A program made the position numbers and the translations under genes. A stretch of DNA of 64,000 bases from Adiantum capillus-veneris (Eukaryota > Streptophyta > Polypodiopsida > Polypodiales > Pteridaceae). The notes under the pieces were generated by a model. It saw nothing but the letters and a program-made list of their open reading frames with translations. It did not search any database and was not told where the DNA came from. Below are positions 55,255 through 64,000 of this stretch, piece by piece (position 1 is the first letter of the stretch; each line of letters starts with the position of its first letter). The stretch covers positions 22,428,991 to 22,492,990 of the forward strand of contig CM043942.1 in NCBI GenBank assembly GCA_014529385.2, read 5' to 3'.

Positions 55255-57302
55255 TGACACTCTATGGCCCCAAGGCCATAGGGTGCCCCTTACACCTAGT
55301 ATGAAACCATTGAAACTCTAGATTAGCATCTAAAGACTGTAGGCCACAAGGTGAGCTCTACGTTAGTAAGAAACCATCTAAACTCTATGTTGGTAGCCAA
55401 AGGCCATAGGATAGTCAAGGAACCCTTTAGGAGCATTCCCCACAAAGACCACCTTATGGCCCCATGGTGATTTAGTGGCCTAGGTGCCCTTCTTAAGACT
55501 CTTTTATTTTTGTATCATATGGCCCCAGGGAAATGAGCTATCCTCTATGCTATCCAAAAACCGTTTATGCTCTTTGTTGGAATCATATGGCCCCAAGTCC
55601 ATAGGGAGCCCATAGTGTGCTCTCTATGCTAGCAAGAAACCCTGCATGCTATATGTTTGCACCCTATGGCACCAAGGATACAGGGTGTCCTCCATGATAG
55701 TAAGAAACCCTCCATGCTCTAAGTTTACACCCCATTTGACTATGTTGACACCCTATGGCCCTGGGGCCATAGGGTGATCCCTAGGGCCACAAGGTGCCCT
55801 TCAACCTAGGAAGAGACCCTTTATGCCCTAAATTGGTACTCTTTGGCCTCAGGGTCATAGGGTGCCTTCTATGCTAGTAGGATACATTATATGGTCTAGG
55901 TTTCCACTCTATTGCGTAGGGCTAAAAGGTTTGCTCTATGAAGAAACCATGTATAATATATGTTGGCAGTGTATGGCCCTAGGGATAGAAGGAAACCCTA
56001 GGGCTATTGGGTGTCCTCTATGCTACTATCATATGGTCCAAGGGCCAGATAGTGACCAAGGTATTATGTGTGTCCCAAGGGTAACAAGGTGCTAATAAAA
56101 AGCCCTCTATACTGTAGTTTGGCACCCTATGGCCCCAAGGCCATAGGGCGATCTTTATGCTAGTAAAATTCCCTCTATGCACTATGTTTACGGGTATACT
56201 TATAAGAAGCCATTTATGCACTATGTTGGCATCTTATGACCCTAGATCCACAAGATGTTCTCTATGGTAAAAGAGAAATTGTACATGGGATATGATGGCA
56301 TCCTATGGTCCTAGGGCCATAGGGTGTCCTCTATGCTAGCAAAATGTGTAAGTTAATACTCCGAAATTGAAAGAGCTTTTCAGAAAAAAATATAAAAAAC
56401 CTTCTACTTCCATTGTGGTGTCATGCAATCCAATTCCCAACTCTTGGGCTACTAGAATATTTTCATTAGATTCTTCTTCTTCCCTTGCACATGTTCTGGA
56501 ACTTTCATCGTCTTCTTCCATTGCATTACTCTTTAAATTTATCTCCAGTCATTGTAGCAGTTGACCTTCAAAGACTTGTAGATTCTTGTCATCTTCGTCA
56601 GAAACTCTTTGGTTGACATGGAGATTGATAGAATCTTTCTCAGTAGGATCAATGGCATTAGCATCCTCTATACCAACAATCTCGAGTAAAACTTTGTCAG
56701 CCGCAATATCTTGTTGACGGACTGCAAGTTTAAAGAACACCTAATTTTAGATTCCAAAGTATCTACATTTTGATAACTCTTTTTTGTCACACTCTTAGAA
56801 AAAAACTAATCGCAAATAGAAAATTTACTAACTGACAACACATCTACAATGAATTTACTTTTATGCTCCTTATTGTCTAGAGATTCCTAATCTTTATCTA
56901 GCTACATTAGTTCTTTGTCCATGATGGTGGCGCCTAGAAGTATACTTGGAGAAACATTTATGCCTTTAAGCTCTAGAGCAGAAGTCTTATTTTCTATTGC
57001 CATGATCTTCTTGCAATGGATGATTTCCTTGACTAAGTTTCTTATGGCCTTCAGGCCATACAGTTCTCTTTGTAGATATCTCTATGACTTTAAGATAATC
57101 CAAAGTATGTCTGTTTATGGCCTCAAGGCCATAGGGTTAGGATTGTTGGGAGGTCTCAACATATAAATAGATATATGGCTTCAAATCCATATGGTACTTT
57201 ATTATGTATCACCCTATGGCCCTAAGGCCATGGGTTGTCATAGGGCCACAAGATGCCCACTATGATCACTAGTAAGAAACCATATATGCTTTATGTTAGC
57301 AC
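55255..57302. repeat. Palindromic CCTATGGCC minisatellite, block 3
   Basis: Units of 50-100 bp carry hairpin cores such as accctatggccc-tg-gggccatagggt (at 55,750-55,775) and ctatggccccaaggccatag (55262-55281), followed by 'ctatgctagtaagaaacc'. The part 55,255-56,345 is a diverged copy of 62,205-63,285. From 56,346 to 57,050 the array is interrupted by non-repeat sequence. Confidence 0.85.
56340..57045 (-). pseudogene. Coding-like remnant within the minisatellite
   Basis: On the minus strand two stretches read like protein: about 57,045-56,900 (VKEIIHCKKIMAIENKTSAL then GINVSPSILLGATIMDKEL) and 56,740-56,340 (LAVRQQDIAADKVLLEIVGI, then EEDDESSRTCAREEEESNEN). Several stops interrupt them. They may be exons of a decayed host gene. 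No family was recognised. Confidence 0.3.
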
Positions 57303-57307
57303 CCTAT

Positions 57308-57499
57308 TGTTGGGGTATAAAGCCCAATGTGGTTGCCCAGGTAAGTGGGCGGGCCGCCAGGTATATACACATATTCTTTTGTAAAAACCTAATAAGAACT
57401 CACTATGATCTACACATTACAGTAGAGCGAGTTCACCATATCATCGTGCTCTTCTTCTCGCACTCTCTCTCGCGTCGCACTTCCGCTCATACTCCTTCA
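57308..57499 (+). repeat. 5' LTR of copia copy B
   Basis: TGTTGGGGTATAAAGCCC at the start and ctccttca at the end. It is very short for a copia LTR. It is followed by the primer-binding site after two bases. Confidence 0.92.
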
Positions 57500-57501
57500 A
57501 C

Positions 57502-57512
57502 TGGTATCAGAG
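57502..57512 (+). promoter_or_regulatory. Primer-binding site, copia copy B
   Basis: tggtatcagag matches the initiator-Met tRNA 3' complement used by most plant copia elements. Confidence 0.85.
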
Positions 57513-57927
57513 TTTAGATCGAGGCTCGGGGCAGCACTGCAGGAGGCTAGAGTCACCATCTCAAATTGGAGTGAAATTATGAGGTCATCTCGGCCACCGT
57601 TCGGCTTCGACAAAGGTCTGCGCAGGCCATTTTCGACTACGTGGTCTCGGCGGGTGCAGATCAAACTCTGCAAATTTGGGGTTTTCGGCCTACGACTGCA
57701 GGTGCTGAGGATATCGACACTCCCAGAGTGTTGATTTGTGGCTGTCTACACATCGAAGGACGGCTCACAGTTCTTGGAGGCGTGTCACATACGACACGGG
57801 CGCATCTACACACAATCTATAGGCGACATCCACTAGTTCATCAGGTTGATATTGGTTCAGAGGTCAGTTTACAAGGGAAACTCTGCCGAATTTTTCCCAG
57901 AAAAGTAAACTACTGTGAAGCGTAGCT

Positions 57928-59022
57928 ATGGCTGGATCACAGGACACTGCTCTTTACAATATCAAGAAGCTGGATGGAACCAATTTCCCATTGTGGAAGA
58001 AGCAGATTTGGCACGTGTTGGTACAAAAGAAGCAGATTAAACCTATAAAGCTCAAGGGGATAAAACCAGAAGATATGGACGAAGATGAATGGAGCAAAAT
58101 GGATGAATTGGAACTTTCTACCATTATGCTGACTTTGGCAGAAAGCGTTTACTTCAATGTAGCAGACGAGATGTCGGCTTATCAAGCATGGTTAAAGCTG
58201 AGTGATCTTTATGAGAAGCAGAGTGCAGCTTCACAAGTATACTGGCTTAAGAAGCTTGTTGACTTGAAGATGAAAGAAGGGACACCTATGTCCAATCATC
58301 TGAATGAATTCAACACAATCTATAGTCAGTTGTCAGCTCAAGGTGTCAAGTTTGATGAACCTGTTAGAGCTATGTTCCTGTTGATCACATTGCCGGAAAG
58401 TTGGGACACTTTTCGCACAGCTTTGAGTAATTCTGCACCTCCAGATGGTTTGAACATAGCAGGTGTAGAAGGAAGTCTGCTTACTGAAGAAACCAATAGA
58501 AAGACAATGGACAAAGGCAAAGGAAAAGCCTTAGTTGTCAGGGGAAGGACCAAAGAAAAGTACAAAGGTGGAAAGAGGAATCAGTCTCGTAGCAAGTCCC
58601 GCAGTGCTAAAGGTAAGAGTGACATAGAATGCTACCATTGTGGCAAGAAGGGTCACATGAAAAGAGACTGCAGAGAATGGAAAGCAGAAAAAGACAAAGA
58701 GAAAGCTGAAGACCATGGTGAGAAGAACAAGTCCTCAGTGAAGATTCAAGAAATAAATGTGACAAACACTGTTGCAGAGGATGACAGTCTAGTGTCAGGA
58801 GACATCTACTTCTTGAAGAATACAATGGACTCAGCTCTTCTTACAGCATCTGATGGAAATGCACTGAGTGACTGGATTATAGACTCAGGGGCATCACTTC
58901 ATGTGTCTCCAAACAAGGAGTGGTTTACTTCTTATTTGACCACTAAAGATCATGTTCGGCTAGGCAATGGGCAGACATGTGAGATCTTAGGTGTTGGAGA
59001 TGTTCAGCTTCTTACTTTATGA
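57928..59022 (+). pseudogene. Copia gag and protease, copy B
   Basis: ATG 57928 gives an open 364-codon frame. The gag start (LDGTNFPLWKKQI) and a helical UBN2-like capsid region are followed by a basic stretch and the zinc knuckle CYHCGKKGHMKRDC (58630-58671). Protease WIIDSGASLHVS is near 58,875-58,905. The frame then ends at a TGA (59020-59022) created where a deletion joins it to integrase sequence in another frame. Gag itself is intact here, but the protease is truncated at its C-terminal end. Confidence 0.9.
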
Positions 59023-61427
59023 CATTTATAGATGATTACTCGAGGAAAGTATGGGTTTACTTTCTCAAGCACAAGGATGAAGCGTTTAGTGTTTTCAAAA
59101 CGTTTGTGACACTTGTGGAGAATCAGAGTGGCAAGAAGCTTAAATGCTTACGCACTGACAATGGTGGAGAGTATGTTTCAAAGGCCTTTCAGGACTTTTG
59201 TGAGTCAAAAGGTATAAAACGTGAACTTACTGCTCCTTACAATCCTTCTCAAAATGGTGTTGCTGAGAGGATGAATAGGACCATACAAGAGAAGGTCAGA
59301 AGTATGTTGTCTAATGCACAACTGCCAAATGGGTTTTGGGCTGAAGCTGTATCAACAGCTGTTCATCTTGTAAATAGATCTCCTAGCAAGGTTTTGCAGA
59401 AGGATTCAGTGCCAGAGATGGTATGGTCATGCAAAATGCCCTCATACAAGCATCTCAGAGTCTTTGGCTGTGAGGCATATACTCACGTTCCAAAGGAATT
59501 TAGGAACAAACTTGAGCCAAAGAGTAGAAAGTGCATCTTTCTAGGCTATGGTAATTCTGGTGAGATGGGGTACAGACTTTGGGATCCCGAATCTAGAAAG
59601 GTTATCCGCAGCAATGATGTTCACTTTAATGAAGCCAAATATCATTCTAAACCAGAGAAAGTTTAGGAGATTAGAAGAGTTGTCTTCCAAGAAGATGGAC
59701 CTGCACGTGCAAGACAAAATGTCAGGGCTCAACAGGAGCAAGGAAAGGATAGATTGGAACCACAGGTTGTGGCTGAGCCTGAGCCACCTATTGTGCGTAG
59801 ATCTGGACGTGTCACGCGACCTCCTTATAGGTTTGTTCCATCTATGAACTATGTCATGTTGACTGATTGCAATGAGACTTCATGTTACAAGGAAGCAGTG
59901 CAAATGAAGGACTCCGGGGATTTGCAATTGGCCATGCAGTCAGAGATGACAGCTCTGCATAAAAACAAGACATGGAAGCTAGTTAAATTACCACAGGGCA
60001 AAAAGGCTCTACCTTGTAAATGGGTTTACAGGTATAAGATCACCGCTCATGATAGTCAGCCAAAGTACAAAGCAAGGCTTGTTGCCAAGGGCTTTAAGCA
60101 AGAACAAGGCATTGACTTTGATGAAGTCTTCTCTCCGGTGGTCAAGATGACTACATTGTGATGCTTTCTTGCATTGGTTGCCATATTAGATTTGGTGTTG
60201 CACCAAATGGATGTCAAGACAACGTTCTTGCATGGTGATTTAGATGTGGAAATTTACATGCAGCAGCCAAAAGGGTTTGTTGAGAAAGGCAAGGAAGATT
60301 GGGTATGCCAGTTGTTAAAGAGTCTTTATGGCTTAAAACAATCACCGAGGGCATGGTACCATAAATTCCACAAGTTTATGCTTTCTCAAGGCTACAAACG
60401 TAGTGAGTTCGATCACTGTATATATACAAAGAAGGCTAAGGATGGTAGTTGGCTGATCCTTATTTTGTATGTGGATGACATGTTGATTTCTGGCAAGCAC
60501 TTGGAAGAAATTTCAGCTTTGAAGTCAAAGATGGCAAAATCGTTTGACATGAAAGACATGGGTGAGGCAAGTCATATACTTGGTATGCGCATTGAGAGAG
60601 ACAGATCAAAGAAGTTGATTTGGTTATCTCAAACAGAGTATATTGACAAGGTTTTGCAACGTTTCAATATGGACAAGGGAAAGGCACTGAGCGTTCCATT
60701 GCCACCATATGTGAAACTTAGCAAACAAGATTGTCCTATGTCTGAGGAAGAACAGGTTGAAATGGATAAGATTCCATATGCGTCTGCAGTGGCTAGTTTG
60801 ATGTATGCAATGATTGCTACTCACCCAGACATTGCATTTGCAGTGGGAGTAGTAAGTCGATCCATGTCAAACCCAGGCAAGAAACATTGGGAGGCAGTGA
60901 AAGGAATATTGAGATACCTGAAAGCTACAAAGAGTATGCGTATATGCTATGGGAGTCAGGAGCTAAGTGTAAAGGGTTTTACAGACTCAGATTATGCAGG
61001 TGACTTAGACAACCGAAGGTCTAACTCAGGGTATGTCTTTACATTGGCTGGTGGAGCAGTATCATGGCGTTCTAGATTACAAGATTGTGTTACTCAGTCT
61101 ACTACAGAGGCTGAATATGTTGCAGCATCAGAGGCATGCAAAGAATCAATTTGGCTTAATCAACTAGTAACAGATTTGGGAATCAAAGAAGAGATGCCTG
61201 TGTTATATTGTGATAGTCAAAGTGCTATACAATTGGCTCGCAATCCAGTTTATCACTCAAAGACAAAGCATGTGGATGTGAAGTATCATTTCATCAAGGA
61301 AATGCTCGAGGATAAGCAACTTCAGCTTGTCAAAGTTCATACCACAGAAAATCCTGCTGATCTACTTACTAAAGGACTTCCCTCAGAGAGCTTTGCGCAT
61401 TTTCGCAAGCAGTTAGGTGTAGGGTAG
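59019..61427 (+). pseudogene. Copia integrase (partial), reverse transcriptase and RNase H, copy B
   Basis: A single frame with only two stops runs from MTFIDDYSRKVWVYF to 61,427. The integrase lacks its first catalytic Asp region (lost in the deletion) but keeps RTDNGGEY and NPSQNGVAERMNRTI. Reverse transcriptase begins near 59,900 and has YVDD at 60468-60479. RNase H includes STTEAEYVAASEA and KTKHVDVKYHF. The stops are TAG at 59664 and TGA at 60159, the latter in a position where CGA would fit the alignment with other copia elements. The element could not supply its own enzymes but may be mobilised by relatives. Confidence 0.9.
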
Positions 61428-61516
61428 TACATCACTTCTCTACACCTCTTGTATATTAGCTTGTATAGTAGCTTCCCTCACACTTAAAGTACCACATCGG
61501 ACTTTAAGTGGGAGGT

Positions 61517-61708
61517 TGTTGGGGTATAAATCCTAATGTGGTTGCCCAGGTAAGTGGGCGGGCCGCCAGGTATGTACACATATTCTTTTGTAAAAACCTA
61601 ATAAGAACTCACTTTGCTCTACACATTACAGTAGAGCGAGTTCACCATATCGTCGTGCTCTTCTTCTCGCACTCTCTCTCGCGTCACACTTCCGCTCGTA
61701 CTCCTTCA
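61517..61708 (+). repeat. 3' LTR of copia copy B
   Basis: It starts directly after a purine tract (aagtgggaggt). It differs from the 5' LTR by about eight substitutions and has no indel. Confidence 0.92.
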
Positions 61709-61713
61709 CCTAT

Positions 61714-63285
61714 GACCCGAGGGCCACAAGGTCTGCCTCTTATGCTAGTAAGAAACCCTTTATGCTACATGTTGTCACTCTATGGCCTTTGGGCCATAGG
61801 GTGCCCTCTGTGCTAGTAACAAATCCTCTATGCTCTATGTTTGCACCCTATGGACCTAGGGCCACAAGGTACCCTGTATGATAGTAAGAAATCCTCTATT
61901 CTCTATGTTTGCACCCTATGGACCTAGGGCCACAAGGTAGCCTCTATGCTAGTAAGAAATCCTCTATGCTCAATATTGATACCCTATGGCCCCAAGGCCA
62001 TAGGATGTCCTCTATGCTAGTAAGAAAAACCCTCTACGCTCTATGTTGGCACCCTATGGAGATTTGAGGGCCACAAGGTACCCTTTATAATGCTACTAAG
62101 AAACCTTGTCTACATTGGCAACCTATAGCCCTCGGGCCATAGGGTGCATCAAATGGCTCCTAGGCCACATGGTGCCCTCTATGCTAGAAAGGAAACCTCT
62201 GCACTCTACATTGACACTCTATGGCCCCAAGGCCATAGGGTGCCCCTTACGCCTAGTATGAAACCATTGAAACTCTATATTAGAATCTAAACAACGCAGG
62301 CCACAAGGTGAGCTCTATGTTAGTAAGAAACCATCTAAACTCTATGTTGGTAGCCTATGGCCCAAAGGCCATAGGATAACCAAGGAACCCTTTAGGAGCA
62401 TTCCCCACAAAGAACACCTAATGGTCCCATGGTGATTTAGTGGCCTAGGTGCCCTTCTTAAGACTCTTTTATTTTTGTATCATATGGCCCCAAGGTGCTC
62501 TCTATGCTAGCAAGAAACCCTCCATGCTATATGTTTGCACCCTATGGCACCAAGGACACAGGGTGTCCTCCATGATAGTAAGAAACCCTCAATGCTCTAA
62601 GTTTACACCCCATTTGACTATGTTGACACCCTATGGCCCAGGGGCCATAGGGTGCTCCCTAGGGCCACAAGGTGCCCTTCAACTTAGGAAGAGACCCTTT
62701 ATGCCCTAAATTGGTACTCTTTGGCCTCAGGGTCATAGGGTTCCTTCTATGCTAGTAGGATACATTATATGGTCTAGGTTTCCACTCTATAGTGTAGGGC
62801 TAAAAGCTTTGCTCTATGAAGAAACCATGTATACTATATGTTGGCAGTGTATAGCCCTAGAGATAGAAGGAAACCCTAGGGCTATAGGGTGTCCTCTATG
62901 CTACTATCATATGGTCCAAGGGCTAGATAGTGACCAAGGTATCATGTGTGTGAGAATTCTCTACTATATATACAAAAACCACTTTATGGCACTATGGCGT
63001 CCCAAGGGCAACAAGGTGCTAATAAAAAGCCCTCTATGCTCTATGTTGGCACCCTATGGTCCCAAGGCCATAGGGCGGTCTTTATGCTAGTAAAATTCCC
63101 TCTATGCACTATGTTTACGTGTATACTTATAAGAAGCCATTTATGCACTATGTTGGCGTCTTATGACCCTAGATCCATAAGATGTCCTCTATGGTAAAAG
63201 AGAAATTGTACATGGGATATGATGGCACCCTATGGTCCTAGGGCCATAGGGTGTCCTCTATGCTAGCAAAATGTGTAAGCTAAAC
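61714..63285. repeat. Palindromic CCTATGGCC minisatellite, block 4
   Basis: This continues the array interrupted by copia copy B. From 62,205 to 63,285 it parallels 55,255-56,345 unit by unit, with small indels (for example about 115 bp of 55,580-55,620 sequence is missing near 62,490, and an extra segment occurs near 62,945-62,995). Confidence 0.85.
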
Positions 63286-64000
63286 AATGCGATAAATATG
63301 CAGCACCATATACAAAATTGAATCATTATCATACATCATACATTTGTTGCTTTACCACACAGTTGAAGGGGTATTTGCCTTCAAATATGATCATAACATT
63401 CAAACATTTAAATCAAAATTTCAAGTACTTTAATTCACAAATGCATTGATCTGTATGCACTTTGATTTAAAAATCATGAGGGGCAAAAATATTTGTGCCG
63501 GATTCTCCTTATGGAATTGCACATGTTTTGGAACTTGCATTGCCTTCTACTTCCAATTTACAAACTTAAACAATGGTTATACATTATACAATCATTTCTT
63601 TGCAATAAACCTTGATACAATGTTCCGATTGCTACATGACAAGCTAAAAATTTCTACTAGTCCTAGCTTCTCTCTATTGAAAACAATTCAAGATATAAAT
63701 TCCAATTCTGTGCATCATCTAGAAGAGAAACAAAATCATAGTTTGGAACAAAATACTCGCACTTTATATCTTTGAATAAAATCTTGTTACAATCAAAGAG
63801 CTAGATCTTCATATAATACAAAGGACAAATGCTTCAATAACCATTTATACTCGACGTTTACTATCTAAGAAAATAATTGGCATTTACAACAAATGTTGAA
63901 TATATGTTTAATCAAGTTAGTTGCAATACAAAGATAATCATTTCAAAGAAAATATGTTTAATCTAGTTAGTTTCAATACAAAGATAATTATTTCAAATGC
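63286..64000. other. AT-rich intergenic DNA, no gene supported
   Basis: No frame longer than about 110 codons and no recognised motif. 'atatgtttaatc(a/t)agttagtt', followed by 'caatacaaagataat', is repeated near 63,900 and 63,953. Confidence 0.45.

Larger units (their letters stand above)
57308..61708 (+). mobile_element. Ty1/copia LTR retrotransposon, copy B, with both LTRs
   Basis: Identical-length LTRs (57308-57499 and 61517-61708, 192 bp, TG...CA) are bounded by the 5-bp target duplication CCTAT (57303-57307 and 61709-61713). The primer-binding site TGGTATCAGAG starts at 57502. The LTRs differ at eight positions by eye (about 4 percent). The element sits inside a CCTATGGCC repeat unit: the sequence across the empty site would read caccctatgacccgaggg. 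Internally it has gag, protease, part of integrase, RT and RNase H, but a deletion removes the GAG-pre-integrase region and the start of integrase. Total length is 4,401 bp. Confidence 0.95.

Noticed and set aside
55255-63285. CRISPR-like array because of regularly spaced palindromic repeats
   Set aside because: Spacing and repeat length vary, the spacers are themselves similar, no cas genes exist and the context is a plant nuclear genome.

Overview
The window looks like intergenic DNA from a land plant with a large, repeat-rich nuclear genome. The evidence is two CACTA (En/Spm) transposons of plant type (TNP2 with DUF4218/DUF4216 regions, plus a TNPA-like protein), two Ty1/copia retrotransposons primed by initiator-Met tRNA, GT-AG introns of 56 to about 1,000 nt, and long CT/GT microsatellites. 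Several gene families here, to my knowledge, are typical of non-flowering plants and also occur in animals. A fern, lycophyte, moss or gymnosperm is therefore my guess, but species cannot be fixed from the sequence. No ordinary housekeeping gene was recognised.

Layout. 1-4,410: palindrome-rich minisatellites built on a CCTATGGCC/GGCCATAGG core. 4,536-7,765: one long decayed reading frame with a DUF7869-like core. 8,518-16,206: complete CACTA element on the minus strand (CACTA ends, CCT target duplication) with a six-exon TNP2 gene carrying one nonsense codon and an intact three-exon TNPA-like gene. Its leader holds a broken fragment of a host heavy-metal-associated (HMA) domain. 16,210-22,640: AT-rich and pyrimidine-tract DNA with no supportable gene. 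22,843-25,758: a decayed multi-exon gene of transposase-like character. 25,900-26,763: an intact 287-residue reading frame with a histone H3 fold, a tail of about 196 residues, and an ARTKQ start in which the H3 lysine-9 position is isoleucine. 26,959-31,696: a second CACTA copy on the plus strand (TTT target duplication), deleted for the 3' half of tnp2 and nearly all of tnpA exon 1.

32,586-35,673: a decayed unknown minus-strand gene. 37,670-38,165: a fold-back element with perfect 49-nt inverted repeats. 38,305-39,593: an apparently intact two-exon gene with three related modules. 41,217-44,182: a four-exon zinc-finger (RING-like) gene with two in-frame TAG codons. 44,430-51,860: a gene-like stretch of acidic 80-residue repeats, interrupted by a copia element that lacks its 5' LTR (about 45,384-50,203). 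52,794-54,578: a long minus-strand reading frame of a family also seen in animals, with transposase-like acidic motifs, flanked by GCTATATAGC-type satellite. 55,255-63,285: more CCTATGGCC minisatellite containing a second copia element (57,308-61,708) with 192-bp LTRs and a CCTAT target duplication. 63,290-64,000: nothing recognised.

Most protein-coding content belongs to mobile elements or to transposase-like families in various stages of decay. The exceptions worth attention are the open H3-like frame beside a dead transposase-like gene, the captured HMA fragment in both CACTA copies, and the repeat-module gene at 38.3-39.6 kb. Exon borders were worked out by hand from splice consensus and reading phase.
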